Source: Proteus columbae (GTDB lineage: Bacteria > Pseudomonadota > Gammaproteobacteria > Enterobacterales > Enterobacteriaceae). From it: 64,000 nt of DNA. Position 1 is the stretch's first letter; each line of letters opens with the position of its first letter. A model generated the notes under the pieces. That model saw only the letters and a program-made list of their open reading frames with translations, was not told the origin of the DNA and did not search any database. A program made the position numbers and the translations under genes. The stretch is taken from positions 248,001 to 312,000 of the forward strand of contig NZ_NGVR01000023.1 in the NCBI RefSeq assembly GCF_002777965.1. Reading direction: 5' to 3'. Positions 8,425 through 24,537 of this stretch are shown here, piece by piece.

Positions 8425-10176
8425 TTATGCCTCGTGAGTCGGTGTTAATAGAGCCTGTCTTTGATGAAATTTAGCATAATGCCCCTGTTGTTGTAACAAC
8501 GAAGCATGAGTGCCTGTTTCAACGATTTTTCCGCCATCCATAACGCAGATTTTATCCATTTTATCTAAACCGTGAAGTCTGTGAGTGATCATTAATACAG
8601 CCTTATCTTGGCAATGCTGATGCAAGAGAGCAAGGATCTGCTGTTCTGTATCGGCATCAAGGCCTTCTGTTGGCTCATCAAGCAATACAAGAGGTGCATT
8701 GTGGAGTAGGGCTCTTGCTAGTCCTAAACGTCGCTGTTCGCCACCAGAGAGCTGTCTACCACCATCCCCCATCCATGCATTTAAGCCTTCATCATTTTCA
8801 AGTAGTTGTCCAAGACCAACTTGCTGAAGAACATGTTTAAGCTCTTCATCTGTTGCCTGTTCTTTTGCCATCAATAGATTTTCTCTTAATGTGTGGCTAA
8901 AGACATGAACGCGTTGAGGAACAACTGACATCATTGAACGTAATGTCACTTCATCATAATCAGCAATAGGCAAATTATTTAAGCTGATAGTGCCGTGAGT
9001 CGGATCAAAAGCTCGATTGATCAACTGCAATAGAGTTGATTTACCACATCCCGTTTTTCCTAATAATGCAATGTGTTGTCCTGCTTCAATCGTTAAATCA
9101 ACGTGATTGATGACTTGCATTGGTTGGGTTGGATAAGTAAAGCAAATATTGTGCATTGCAAGTGTGGCGCGATTGTTAGTTTCTCCCCCTTTTTCAGGAA
9201 AAGTGACATCGGGTTTTTGCTCAATTAAATGAGAAATACGTGTTGCGGATGTCATCACTTGTCCTAAATGCTGGAAAGCGACAGTAACCGGAGCTAAAGA
9301 TTCAAATGCTGCCAATGCACAAAATGTAAATAAGGCAATTAACGCTTCTGGCATAAAGCTATTGTCGATACCACCAGCCGCCAGCCATAAAATTAATGTT
9401 GCTGTTAGGCCCGATGCGAGGATCATCAATGATTGCGATAAACCCGTTAAATTTGCTTGTTGTGCTTGTCTATGCAGCCATTTAGCTTCAAGTTGCGCCA
9501 AATTTTGTCTAAAACGAGGTAATGCGCCAAAAACAGTTAACTCGGCTTGTCCTTGTAACATGCTGGTTAATACTGTGCGATATTGACCTCGTAAATCGGT
9601 GAGATCACGACCAATAGGTTTACCAGCGTAATAGAATACAAAAGGCAAAACAATCAGCAAGGTAAGCATAATGCCACCCAGCGTATTGGCTAAACGTGCA
9701 TCGATTAAACCAAGACCAAACATAATTGCCATAATGACAACAAAAGCGGCAATAATAGGGGAAATAACACGAATATAAAGGTGATCGAGCGTTTCAACAT
9801 CAGCAACTAACCGGTTTAGTAACTCACCTTGACGAAAACGTGCGATCCCACCTGGTGAAAGAGGGAGGATCTTTTTAAAGGTGAATACACGCAGGTGCGA
9901 TAATACACGAAACGTTGCGTCATGGCTGACAAGCCTTTCAAAATAACGACCCGCAGTACGAAAAATAGCAGCACCTCGAACACCCGCAGCTGGTAGCATA
10001 TAGTTAAAACTATAAATACCCGCAAAGCCCGCAAGAGATGTGCCTGCTAAAAACCAGCCTGATAGTGTTAAAAGACCAATACTCGCCAGTAAAGTCAGAA
10101 TAGCAAGAATAATCCCCAGCAATAACATAAACCAGTGACGGCGATAGAGCGCAAGAAAAGGAAGCAATACTCTCAT
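8425..10176 (-). CDS. cydC: CydC, subunit of the CydDC ABC exporter
   Basis: 583 residues: six membrane helices in the first 300 or so, then an ABC ATPase with Walker [10 protein letters not shown], signature LSGGEQRR and Walker [13 protein letters not shown]. With CydD it forms a heterodimeric inner-membrane transporter required for assembly of cytochrome bd oxidase. It was first described as exporting cysteine and glutathione; later work points to haem handling. The two-base gap to cydD shows an operon. Confidence 0.96.
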   Translation of the reverse strand: MRVLLPFLALYRRHWFMLLLGIILAILTLLASIGLLTLSGWFLAGTSLAGFAGIYSFNYMLPAAGVRGAAIFRTAGRYFERLVSHDATFRVLSHLRVFTFKKILPLSPGGIARFRQGELLNRLVADVETLDHLYIRVISPIIAAFVVIMAIMFGLGLIDARLANTLGGIMLTLLIVLPFVFYYAGKPIGRDLTDLRGQYRTVLTSMLQGQAELTVFGALPRFRQNLAQLEAKWLHRQAQQANLTGLSQSLMILASGLTATLILWLAAGGIDNSFMPEALIALFTFCALAAFESLAPVTVAFQHLGQVMTSATRISHLIEQKPDVTFPEKGGETNNRATLAMHNICFTYPTQPMQVINHVDLTIEAGQHIALLGKTGCGKSTLLQLINRAFDPTHGTISLNNLPIADYDEVTLRSMMSVVPQRVHVFSHTLRENLLMAKEQATDEELKHVLQQVGLGQLLENDEGLNAWMGDGGRQLSGGEQRRLGLARALLHNAPLVLLDEPTEGLDADTEQQILALLHQHCQDKAVLMITHRLHGLDKMDKICVMDGGKIVETGTHASLLQQQGHYAKFHQRQALLTPTHEA

Positions 10177-10178
10177 GA

Positions 10179-11948
10179 TTAAAGTTCCTCTTTACGATGA
10201 GCAAGAAGGCGAGCAAAAGTACCGTTCTGTTGGCTTAACGATGCATAAGTTCCAGTTTCAATAATCTGGCCTTTTTCCATCACCCAAATTTGGTCGTAAC
10301 CCAATGTTTCTTCGAGTAGATGAGTAATAAGCAAGGTCGTTTGATTTAATGAGGCGTTATTAAGCGCGTGCATGACACGCTGTTCACTATGAGAATCAAG
10401 GCTTGCTGCCGGTTCATCTAATAACAAAAATTGACAAGGTGACAATAAAGCACGAGCAACAGCAATACGCTGAGCCTGACCAACAGAAAGGCGTGCCGCA
10501 CTATCGCCAATAATCGTATTTAAGCCATCAGGTAACTCATTAATAAAATCGCTGACATAGGCTTTTTCAATGGCAAGATTGATTTGTTCATCGCTGGCAT
10601 TAGGATTGCTTAAGCGAATATTATCCAGCAAGGTTTGTTCTGGTAAATTAGGATTTTGACCAACCCAGCTTAAACATTGACGCCATGCTTCAGGCGAGAG
10701 TTGCGTCAATTCAATGCCATTAACTTTTAATGAACCACGATAAGGTAAAAAGCCGAGTAGTGCATTTAATAGCGAGCTTTTGCCTGCACCACTTAGACCC
10801 ACAATCGCAATTCGTTGATTAGGGTTAATGGTAAAGTTTAATGGACCAGCAAGTTTGACACCTTGGTGAGATAAAACTTCGAGTTCATGAGCTGTTATCT
10901 CAATACTTTCTGTTGTATTGATCCGCTCATTACCTGTAAATTGCGGTTTTTCACCATCGGCTTCTAAAAATTCAACCAAAGATTCAGCAGCACCAATGGC
11001 TTGTGCTTTGGCATGATAGTAAGTTCCTAAATCACGCAAAGGCTGAAAAAACTCTGGGGCTAAGATCAGTGCTAAAAAGCCTGAGAATAGTGTGACACCT
11101 AAGCCATAACTGCCGAAACTAAGTTCACCTAAGTAAGAAAAACCAAAGTAAACAGCCACAACAGCGATAGAAACAGCAGTAAAGAATTCCAATACGCCTG
11201 ATGAAAGGAACGCCATTCTTAGTACTTCCATTGTACGTTTGCGGAAATCTTCTGTTGCTTCGGTGATCTGTTTAACTTCTGCATTACCACGGTTAAATAA
11301 CCGTAATGTATCTAAGCCTCTTAATCTATCGAGGAAGTTACCACTTAAACGACCTAATGCGAGGAAGTTTCTGCGGTTAGCATCTGCTGCGCCTAATCCA
11401 ACTAATGCCATAAATAACGGGATCAGTGGGGCGGTGAAAAATAGAATCAAGCCAGCCGCCCAGTTAACAGGGAAGATGGTGATAAGGATAAGGATAGGCA
11501 CAATGGTAGAAAGATACATCTGCGGAATATAGCGCGCATAGTAATCTTGCATATCTTCTATTTGCTCTAGAATAATTGTTGCCCAACTCCCTGCGGGTTT
11601 GCCTTTAACCCAAACAGGACCTAGCTCTTCAAGTCTATCAAGAACAATTTTACGAATTTGTCGCCTGACCGCCATACCACAGCGATAACCTACACGCTCT
11701 CGTATCGCCATCACCAAAGCGCGTAAGATAAAAATACCAATAAGGGTGAGAAAGGTAGGTATATGCGTATCACGACTCAGACTGTCCATGATAAATGCTT
11801 GAAGTAAAACAGCTAATAACCATGCTTGTGCAATAATTAATAAACCGCTTACAACACCTAGGATCATTGATAGCCGTAGCCATCGACGGGCTGGAGCACT
11901 TTGCTGTTTCAGCCATCGAACCAATTCACTTTGTTTAGTTTTATCCAT
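10179..11948 (-). CDS. cydD: CydD, subunit of the CydDC ABC exporter
   Basis: The chosen ATG gives MDKTKQSELVRWLKQQSAP, which matches the E. coli start, and a 589-residue protein; the frame stays open to 11981 but the extra 11 residues have no counterpart. Membrane domain features include RERVGYRCG, KPAGSWATIILEQIEDMQDYYARYIPQM and MALVGLGAADANRRNFLALGRLSG. The ATPase has Walker A GLSGAGKSS, a degenerate signature LSVGQAQR, and Walker B LLLDEPAASLD. It is the first gene of cydD-cydC-aat. Confidence 0.95.
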   Translation of the reverse strand: MDKTKQSELVRWLKQQSAPARRWLRLSMILGVVSGLLIIAQAWLLAVLLQAFIMDSLSRDTHIPTFLTLIGIFILRALVMAIRERVGYRCGMAVRRQIRKIVLDRLEELGPVWVKGKPAGSWATIILEQIEDMQDYYARYIPQMYLSTIVPILILITIFPVNWAAGLILFFTAPLIPLFMALVGLGAADANRRNFLALGRLSGNFLDRLRGLDTLRLFNRGNAEVKQITEATEDFRKRTMEVLRMAFLSSGVLEFFTAVSIAVVAVYFGFSYLGELSFGSYGLGVTLFSGFLALILAPEFFQPLRDLGTYYHAKAQAIGAAESLVEFLEADGEKPQFTGNERINTTESIEITAHELEVLSHQGVKLAGPLNFTINPNQRIAIVGLSGAGKSSLLNALLGFLPYRGSLKVNGIELTQLSPEAWRQCLSWVGQNPNLPEQTLLDNIRLSNPNASDEQINLAIEKAYVSDFINELPDGLNTIIGDSAARLSVGQAQRIAVARALLSPCQFLLLDEPAASLDSHSEQRVMHALNNASLNQTTLLITHLLEETLGYDQIWVMEKGQIIETGTYASLSQQNGTFARLLAHRKEEL

Positions 11949-12046
11949 AAGAAAAGATTCAAATCTGCAGGTGAGATACAAAGTATCAGAAAGGCCAAGG
12001 GTAAGTAGTTATACGCTTTGGCAACCAGGCTAGTATGTTACATGGT

Positions 12047-12072
12047 AAAAGGCGCTACTGAAATAGCGCCTT
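12047..12072 (-). terminator. Terminator of trxB
   Basis: AAGGCGCTA (12049-12057) and TAGCGCCTT (12064-12072) form a 9-bp stem; on the minus strand it is followed by TTTT. It lies just past the trxB stop and upstream of cydD. Confidence 0.8.
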
Positions 12073-12089
12073 GAAAGGAAGTGATGATT

Positions 12090-13593
<1,504 letters not shown>

Positions 13594-14088
13594 ATGATTG
13601 ATAATAAAAAACGTCCGGGTAAAGATCTTGATAGAATAGACCGGAATATTCTAAATGAGCTTCAAAAAGATGGTCGTATTTCAAACGTTGAGCTATCTAA
13701 ACGTGTAGGTTTATCACCAACGCCTTGTTTAGAGCGTGTACGTCGTTTAGAACGCCAAGGATTTATTTCTGGTTATACTGCACTGTTAAACCCACATTAC
13801 TTAGATGCATCATTACTGGTATTCGTGGAAATCACATTAAACCGTGGTGCACCAGATGTTTTTGAACAATTCAATATGGCTGTTCAAAAACTTGAAGAAA
13901 TCCAAGAGTGCCATTTAGTTTCTGGTGATTTTGACTATCTGTTGAAAACTCGTGTACCTGATATGTCCGCTTACCGTAAATTACTAGGTGAAACACTGTT
14001 ACGTCTTCCAGGTGTTAATGACACACGTACATACGTGGTTATGGAAGAAGTTAAACAAAGTAACCGTCTTGTAATTAAAACTCGCTAA
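13594..14088 (+). CDS. lrp: Leucine-responsive regulatory protein Lrp
   Basis: 164 residues, the standard length. An N-terminal helix-turn-helix domain (LDRIDRNILNELQKDGRISN, then ELSKRVGLSPTPCLERVRRLE) is followed by the RAM effector-binding domain (ending YVVMEEVKQSNRLVIKTR). It is a global regulator of amino acid metabolism, transport and surface structures that senses leucine. The sequence looks almost identical to E. coli Lrp. It is followed by its own terminator before ftsK. Confidence 0.98.
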   Translation: MIDNKKRPGKDLDRIDRNILNELQKDGRISNVELSKRVGLSPTPCLERVRRLERQGFISGYTALLNPHYLDASLLVFVEITLNRGAPDVFEQFNMAVQKLEEIQECHLVSGDFDYLLKTRVPDMSAYRKLLGETLLRLPGVNDTRTYVVMEEVKQSNRLVIKTR

Positions 14089-14154
14089 GCCAACTTAATA
14101 GGTTGGTGCAAAGCAGGAAAAAGTTAGGTACACTCCTGTTTATGCATACAGTTT

Positions 14155-14186
14155 CAACGCTGGGATATCTCAGCGTTGTTCCGTTT
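14155..14186 (+). terminator. Terminator of lrp
   Basis: Stem CAACGCTG (14155-14162) with CAGCGTTG (14171-14178), loop GGATATCT, followed by TTCCGTTTT. Confidence 0.75.
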
Positions 14187-14220
14187 TAATTCACCCTAAG
14201 TTAAACCTGGAGAGCCCTCT

Positions 14221-17940
<3,720 letters not shown>

Positions 17941-18006
17941 TATCTTGAAAACACAGTTATCAGCTAATGAGATAGCGTGGTAATCTGCATATCATCAATA
18001 ATTTAT

Positions 18007-18027
18007 ACGCCGACATTATGTCGGCGT
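18007..18027 (+). other. Hairpin between ftsK and lolA
   Basis: ACGCCGACA and TGTCGGCGT form a perfect 9-bp stem around TTA. Only a weak TTATCT follows, so it may end or attenuate ftsK transcription, or protect the lolA 5' end. It ends 23 bases before the lolA ATG. Confidence 0.5.
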
Positions 18028-18050
18028 TATCTCATGCCGAGGCTTGTAGA

Positions 18051-18659
18051 ATGAAAAAAGTATTATTTGCAGTGTGTGCGATGACATTAATAAGTAGCCA
18101 AGCCGCTTGGGCTGATGCACGTCAGGATTTGCAACAACGATTAAATAAAGTAAATAGTTTTCAAGCAAACTTTAGTCAAACCGTGACCAGCAATGAAGGC
18201 TCACTTATTCAAAAAGGGGAAGGAAATTTAAAAGTACAACGCCCTGATTTGTTTAATTGGCATATGACAGCACCGGATGAGAGTACATTGATCTCTGATG
18301 GCAAAACATTGTGGTTTTACAATCCTTTTGTCGAGCAAGTTACTGCAACTTGGCTGGAAAGCGCCACAACCAATACACCTTTTATGCTGATTGCCCGTAA
18401 TGACAGTAAAGAGTGGCAAAACTATGACGTAAAACAATCAGGTGATCGTTTTGAGTTAACACCAAAAGTAGAAAATAACTTAAAACATTTTACGATAACA
18501 GTATTACCTAACGGACAAATTCAGCAATTTGCAGCCACAGAACAAGACGGTCAAGTAAGTAATTATCAATTGACTGCACAGACTGCTGCGCCAATCGATG
18601 CATCCGCGTTTCGCTTTACACCTCCTGCGGGTGTGACTGTGGATGACCAACGTCAGTGA
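18051..18659 (+). CDS. lolA: LolA, periplasmic lipoprotein chaperone
   Basis: Starts at ATG 18051 with a GAGG site at about 18039, giving 202 residues. The open frame reaches 18018, but that would put 11 odd residues before the signal peptide. The signal peptide [21 protein letters not shown] is followed by the mature [10 protein letters not shown]. LolA takes outer-membrane lipoproteins from LolCDE and hands them to LolB. Conserved [20 protein letters not shown] and the end [14 protein letters not shown] are present. Confidence 0.95.
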   Translation: MKKVLFAVCAMTLISSQAAWADARQDLQQRLNKVNSFQANFSQTVTSNEGSLIQKGEGNLKVQRPDLFNWHMTAPDESTLISDGKTLWFYNPFVEQVTATWLESATTNTPFMLIARNDSKEWQNYDVKQSGDRFELTPKVENNLKHFTITVLPNGQIQQFAATEQDGQVSNYQLTAQTAAPIDASAFRFTPPAGVTVDDQRQ

Positions 18660-18666
18660 GGATATT

Positions 18667-20016
18667 TTGAGTAATTTATCACTCGATTTTTCACGCAATG
18701 AGTTCCAACCTTTAGCTGCAAGAATGCGACCTGAAACGTTGGAACAGTATATCGGACAAACTCATTTACTTGCTGAAGGTAAACCATTACCTCGAGCGAT
18801 TAAAGCGGGTCAATTGCATTCCATGATCTTATGGGGACCTCCTGGTACGGGTAAAACTACTCTTGCTGAGATTATTGGTCGCTATGCGCAAGCTGATATA
18901 GAACGATTATCTGCGGTGACATCGGGTATTAAAGAAATTAGAGAGTCTATTGAAATTGCCCGCCAAAACCGCAATGCAGGGCGTAGAACGATCCTGTTTG
19001 TTGATGAAGTTCATCGTTTTAATAAGAGTCAACAAGATGCCTTTTTACCTCATATCGAAGACGGCACGATCACTTTTATTGGCGCAACAACAGAAAATCC
19101 CTCTTTTGAATTAAACTCAGCGTTACTATCCAGAGCAAGAGTTTATCTATTACGTTCATTAACCGAAGCTGATATTGAGCAAGTGCTACAACAAGCGCTG
19201 GACGATCCTGAACGGGGTTTAGGCGGGCGTAATATTATTCTGCCAGATGATACACGTAAAATGATTGCACAATTGGTTAATGGTGATGCGCGCCGTTCAT
19301 TAAATTTGCTTGAAATGATGGCGGATATCGCTGAAGTTGATAATCAAGGAAAACGAGTATTAACACCAGCATTACTGACAGAAATCAGTGGTGAACGAAG
19401 TGCTCGTTTTGATAATAAAGGCGATCGCTTTTACGATCTTATTTCTGCATTACATAAATCAGTCAGAGGATCTGCACCTGATGCTGCTCTTTATTGGTAT
19501 GCAAGGATCATAACAGCTGGTGGCGATCCACTTTATGTTGCTCGTCGTTTATTGGCGATTGCATCAGAAGATGTGGGAAACGCCGATCCTCGAGCCATGC
19601 AAGTGGCAATTGCTGCATGGGATTGTTTTACGCGTGTTGGCCCCGCAGAAGGTGAGCGCGCTATCGCTCAAGCCATTGTATATCTGGCTTGTGCGCCAAA
19701 AAGTAATGCTGTTTATACCGCATTCAAAGCCGCTATTGCTGATGCTAAAAGTAAACCTGATTATGATGTGCCTGAACATTTGCGTAATGCACCAACAAAA
19801 TTAATGAAAGAAATGGGGCTTGGCGCTGAATATCGTTATGCTCATGATGAGCCTAATGCTTATGCAGCCGGAGAGGTCTATTTTCCTAAAGAAATGGCAA
19901 ATACGCAGTACTATTACCCAGTAAAAAGAGGGTTAGAGATCAAGGTTGCAGAGAAATTAGACTGGCTTTCTCAACAAGATCAAAATAGTGTTACAAAACG
20001 CTATCGCAAAATGTAA
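18667..20016 (+). CDS. rarA: RarA (MgsA), replication-associated AAA+ ATPase
   Basis: I choose TTG 18667, preceded by AGGA at 18659-18662, because it yields MSNLSLDFS, the E. coli N-terminus, and 449 residues. The ATG at 18643 inside lolA would add eight residues. Walker A GPPGTGKT at 57-64, Walker [10 protein letters not shown], sensor 1 [21 protein letters not shown] and a C-terminal tetramerisation domain are visible. It acts at stalled replication forks and is related to clamp-loader ATPases. It is coupled to lolA, seven bases downstream. Confidence 0.95.
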   Translation: MSNLSLDFSRNEFQPLAARMRPETLEQYIGQTHLLAEGKPLPRAIKAGQLHSMILWGPPGTGKTTLAEIIGRYAQADIERLSAVTSGIKEIRESIEIARQNRNAGRRTILFVDEVHRFNKSQQDAFLPHIEDGTITFIGATTENPSFELNSALLSRARVYLLRSLTEADIEQVLQQALDDPERGLGGRNIILPDDTRKMIAQLVNGDARRSLNLLEMMADIAEVDNQGKRVLTPALLTEISGERSARFDNKGDRFYDLISALHKSVRGSAPDAALYWYARIITAGGDPLYVARRLLAIASEDVGNADPRAMQVAIAAWDCFTRVGPAEGERAIAQAIVYLACAPKSNAVYTAFKAAIADAKSKPDYDVPEHLRNAPTKLMKEMGLGAEYRYAHDEPNAYAAGEVYFPKEMANTQYYYPVKRGLEIKVAEKLDWLSQQDQNSVTKRYRKM

Positions 20017-20110
20017 AGATGCGGTAAGGTTATTAAATTATCATTAATTTCTTAACTATGCCTTGTCTCAGATATCTTTTTTATAAGATAGGAGAGAAGG
20101 TTTTTATTAA

Positions 20111-21424
<1,314 letters not shown>

Positions 21425-21456
21425 TTATTATCTAATTAATTGAGTATTAATAATTT

Positions 21457-21485
21457 AACCCTCTGCTCAGGCAGGGGTTTTTTTT
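21457..21485 (+). terminator. Terminator of serS
   Basis: AACCCTCTGC pairs with GCAGGGGTT around a four-base loop, followed by a long T-run. Confidence 0.88.
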
Positions 21486-21646
21486 ATTACCTAAATTAAA
21501 TATTTGTCACTATTAATTTATTTTATATTAGCAATTAAAACCAATTAATTGACTTACCATGGAGTGAAAAAATTAGTAAATAAAGTATTAGAAATAATTT
21601 AATTCTAAGGTATTCCATTTTTATTCATTGTGTTTTCATTCCCAGC

Positions 21647-21675
21647 TTGACAATTTCTCTCATTAACATTATTTT
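21647..21675 (+). promoter_or_regulatory. Sigma-70 promoter of metNIQ
   Basis: A perfect -35 TTGACA (21647-21652), a 17-base spacer, and -10 TATTTT (21670-21675). The MetJ-type boxes begin at the next base, so bound repressor would cover the start site. Confidence 0.7.
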
Positions 21676-21707
21676 GGATTTCTAGATGTTTAGCCGTCTA
21701 GATTTCT
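21676..21707 (+). promoter_or_regulatory. MetJ operator: four tandem met boxes
   Basis: Four adjoining 8-mers, GGATTTCT, AGATGTTT, AGCCGTCT and AGATTTCT, match the MetJ consensus AGACGTCT at 5, 6, 7 and 6 of 8 positions. Tandem imperfect boxes are how MetJ with S-adenosylmethionine binds cooperatively. This supports methionine repression of the downstream transporter. Confidence 0.8.
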
Positions 21708-21730
21708 ATTTAATGGGTGGGTTGATTAAA

Positions 21731-22717
21731 ATGATAACACTAAAAAATGTCAGCAAAATTTATCTGCGAGGGAAAAAGCAAACTATTGCTGTTGATGATA
21801 TTAATTTGAATATTGAGCAGGGAGATATCTTTGGCATCATTGGTTATAGTGGTGCTGGGAAAAGTAGCTTAATTCGTTTATTGAATCGCTTAGAGCCTGT
21901 AACAAAAGGGGAGGTGATTGTTGGCAAATACAACATTACCACCAGCAGTGAACGTGAGATCCGTAAAATCCGTCACTCAATTGGTATGATATTTCAACAT
22001 TTCAATTTACTGTGGTCACGTACAGTTAGAGAGAATATTGAATTCCCACTCGAAATTTCAGGGGTAGATAAGAAGCAACGTTTTCAACGTGCGAGTGAAT
22101 TAATGGAGTTAGTTGGGCTTGCCGATAAAGCTGATGAATATCCATCAACATTAAGTGGTGGGCAAAAACAACGTGTTGGTATTGCAAGAGCGCTGGCAAA
22201 CAATCCGGATGTTTTATTATGTGATGAAGCAACATCTGCATTAGATCCAAAAACAACACAAACAATTTTAGCATTGCTCGCTGAAATTAATCAAAAAATG
22301 AACATTACGATTGTGTTGATCACACATGAAATGCAAGTTGTAAAAGCGATATGCAATAAAGTAGCCGTTATTGAGCAAGGAAAAATAATTGAACAAGGCG
22401 AAGTAGTTAAAATATTTAACCAACCAAAACATAAAGTGACGCAACAGTTTTTATCACAATCAGTACATGTAACAGATAACAGTGATGATATTGATAATAT
22501 AAAGCAGCAAAGCACAGTAATAAAATTGTTACTGCAAGAGGGTAAAAAATATGACTATTTACTTTATGATTTAATTTCTAAATATAATGAACCTGTTAAT
22601 TTAATAAAAGGCAATTTTTCACAAGAAAACGGGTTTGTTTATTTACAGTTAAATAATAAATCGGATGAAATTATCCAATATCTTGAGAAAAATAAATTTG
22701 ATATAACGGTCGTGTAA
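21731..22717 (+). CDS. metN: MetN, ATPase of the methionine ABC importer
   Basis: 328 residues from ATG 21731 (MITLKNVSKIY); the longer frame from 21686 runs through the met boxes and is rejected. Walker A GYSGAGKS at 38-45, signature LSGGQKQR, and Walker [12 protein letters not shown] are present. The C-terminal 90 or so residues form a NIL domain, which in MetN binds methionine and inhibits transport. It is followed after one base by metI. The MetJ operator upstream makes methionine the likely substrate. Confidence 0.92.
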   Translation: MITLKNVSKIYLRGKKQTIAVDDINLNIEQGDIFGIIGYSGAGKSSLIRLLNRLEPVTKGEVIVGKYNITTSSEREIRKIRHSIGMIFQHFNLLWSRTVRENIEFPLEISGVDKKQRFQRASELMELVGLADKADEYPSTLSGGQKQRVGIARALANNPDVLLCDEATSALDPKTTQTILALLAEINQKMNITIVLITHEMQVVKAICNKVAVIEQGKIIEQGEVVKIFNQPKHKVTQQFLSQSVHVTDNSDDIDNIKQQSTVIKLLLQEGKKYDYLLYDLISKYNEPVNLIKGNFSQENGFVYLQLNNKSDEIIQYLEKNKFDITVV

Positions 22718-22718
22718 T

Positions 22719-23405
22719 ATGGATGAAATACAATATTGGGTTAATGGCTATTTACCTCATTTAAAATTCAATGTATTAGGTGAAGAGACATTAAATACAT
22801 TATATATGACACTTGTTTCTGGCGCATTATCTTGTTTATTAGGGATCTTAATTGGCGTGGCATTATTTTTAACAGCCAAAGAGGGTTATAAAGAACACGT
22901 TTCTATATATAGAATACTCTCATTTATTGTAAATATTTTTAGAGCAGTTCCTTTTATTATTTTAATTATTTTATTATTTCCTTTTACTAAATTAATTGTG
23001 GGAACCATATTAGGTGTTAATGCAGCACTACCTGCATTAGTGATTTCTGCGGCAGCTTTTTATGCCAGATTGGTTGAATTAGCATTACGTGAAGTTGATA
23101 AAGGTGTAATAGAAGCAAGCCTCTCAATGGGAGCTAATCTACCGACCTTAATATTTAAGGTGTTATTACCCGAATCTTCACCCGCACTTGTTTCTGGTTT
23201 AACTGTAACATTAATATCTTTGGTTGGTGGAACAGCTGTTGCTGGTGCAATAGGTGCAGGTGGATTAGGAAACTTAGCATATTTAGAGGGTTTTCAGCGT
23301 AGCCATCTTGATGTGGTTTGGATAGCAACATTAGTGATTTTATTTATTGTGTTATGCATTCAGCTATTGGGAGATAGTGTTGTAAGAAATATAGATAAAC
23401 GCTAA
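22719..23405 (+). CDS. metI: MetI, permease of the methionine ABC importer
   Basis: 228 residues with about five membrane helices and the ABC permease EAA-type loop around EVDKGVIEASLSMGANLPTL. It is the family partner of MetN and MetQ. The gene starts one base after the metN stop and is AT-rich like its neighbours. Which of two possible met importers in the genome this is cannot be seen from the window. Confidence 0.92.
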   Translation: MDEIQYWVNGYLPHLKFNVLGEETLNTLYMTLVSGALSCLLGILIGVALFLTAKEGYKEHVSIYRILSFIVNIFRAVPFIILIILLFPFTKLIVGTILGVNAALPALVISAAAFYARLVELALREVDKGVIEASLSMGANLPTLIFKVLLPESSPALVSGLTVTLISLVGGTAVAGAIGAGGLGNLAYLEGFQRSHLDVVWIATLVILFIVLCIQLLGDSVVRNIDKR

Positions 23406-23455
23406 TTAAAGAATTAATTCAATTAAAAATCAAATTTAAAAATAAGGTTATAACA

Positions 23456-24280
23456 ATGAAATTAACAGTATTTAGAAAACTGGGATCACTGCTACTTATT
23501 AGCTTAGCACTCTCTGCTTGCAAACCATCAGATGAAAAATCAGAGAATAAATTAATTATAGGTGCATCAAGTACACCTCATGCAGAAATTTTAGAATTTA
23601 TTAAACCGCAATTAGCTAAAGAAGGATTAGAATTAGATATTAGAATTTTTAATGACTACATTATTCCTAATCAGGCATTAGCAGAAAAAGAATTGGATGC
23701 AAATTTCTTTCAACATGTTCCTTATTTAAATAAAACACTTGCTGATCATTCTGATTGGAAATTAGTATCAGCAGGTGCAGTACATATGCACCCATATCGT
23801 TTTTTCTCGCAAAAATATAAAAGCTTACAAGATTTACCTAATGGTGCAAAAATGATTAGTAGTAATAATCTGGCACAGCATGGACATATATTAAAACTGT
23901 TTCAAGATGAGGGTTTAATTAAATTACGAGATGGTATTGATCCTGATGATTCTACGATTGATGACATCGTAGAAAATCCTCGTAATATTAAGTTTTTATT
24001 TACCTATGATGGCCCATTGTTGCCACAAATTTATAAAAATGGTGAAGCGGATGTCGCTTCTATTGATGGGCATTTTGCCATTAATGCAGGGCTCGATTTA
24101 ACCAAAGAAGTTATTTATACAGAGCCTGCGGCTAACAGTAAGTTTGCCAATGTAGTTGTTATAAGAGAAGAGGATAAAAACGATCCGCGTATTGCTAAAC
24201 TAATGGCACAGCTAAAAGCACCTGAAACCAAAAAATTTATTTTAGATACCTTTAAAGGCGAAGCAGTTCCTGTTCCATAA
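23456..24280 (+). CDS. metQ: MetQ/NlpA-family methionine-binding lipoprotein
   Basis: 274 residues. The signal peptide ends in the lipobox LSAC with the lipidated Cys at 22. The mature part shows family motifs LIIGASSTPHAEILEF, NQALAEKELDANFFQHVPYL and ANVVVIREEDKNDPRIAKL. It is a periplasmic binding protein anchored to the inner membrane that delivers methionine to MetNI. It is the third gene of the operon and has a terminator after it. Confidence 0.92.
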   Translation: MKLTVFRKLGSLLLISLALSACKPSDEKSENKLIIGASSTPHAEILEFIKPQLAKEGLELDIRIFNDYIIPNQALAEKELDANFFQHVPYLNKTLADHSDWKLVSAGAVHMHPYRFFSQKYKSLQDLPNGAKMISSNNLAQHGHILKLFQDEGLIKLRDGIDPDDSTIDDIVENPRNIKFLFTYDGPLLPQIYKNGEADVASIDGHFAINAGLDLTKEVIYTEPAANSKFANVVVIREEDKNDPRIAKLMAQLKAPETKKFILDTFKGEAVPVP

Positions 24281-24309
24281 TCAGTCTATTTTTAAATTAA
24301 CCCATCAAA

Positions 24310-24339
24310 GAGTGGTGTAAGAAATTATGCCACTTTTTT
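24310..24339 (+). terminator. Terminator of metNIQ
   Basis: AGTGG and CCACT pair with an inner TAA/TTA pairing, followed by TTTTTTG. Confidence 0.7.
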
Positions 24340-24537
24340 GTTTATTATGAGAGGGATTATAAAAAGGTTTTTAATAAACAAATGACTATTTAACAAAAAT
24401 ATAACGCAATCCGCTATTGGTTAAACTGATCACGGCAGATCCTATTTATGCTGTTAAATTAGACCTATCGCTCGAATTTACCTCCGTTATTTTATGACAT
24501 TTCTATTTAATTAGAACCCTACAAAAGAGCATATTCT

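Noticed and set aside
9816-10216. Minus-strand frames inside the cydC/cydD junction
   Set aside because: They lie within the coding region of cydC and the cydD end in other frames.
21686-21730. N-terminal extension of MetN from 21686
   Set aside because: The extension would be coded by the MetJ boxes; the MITLKNVSKIY start fits the family.
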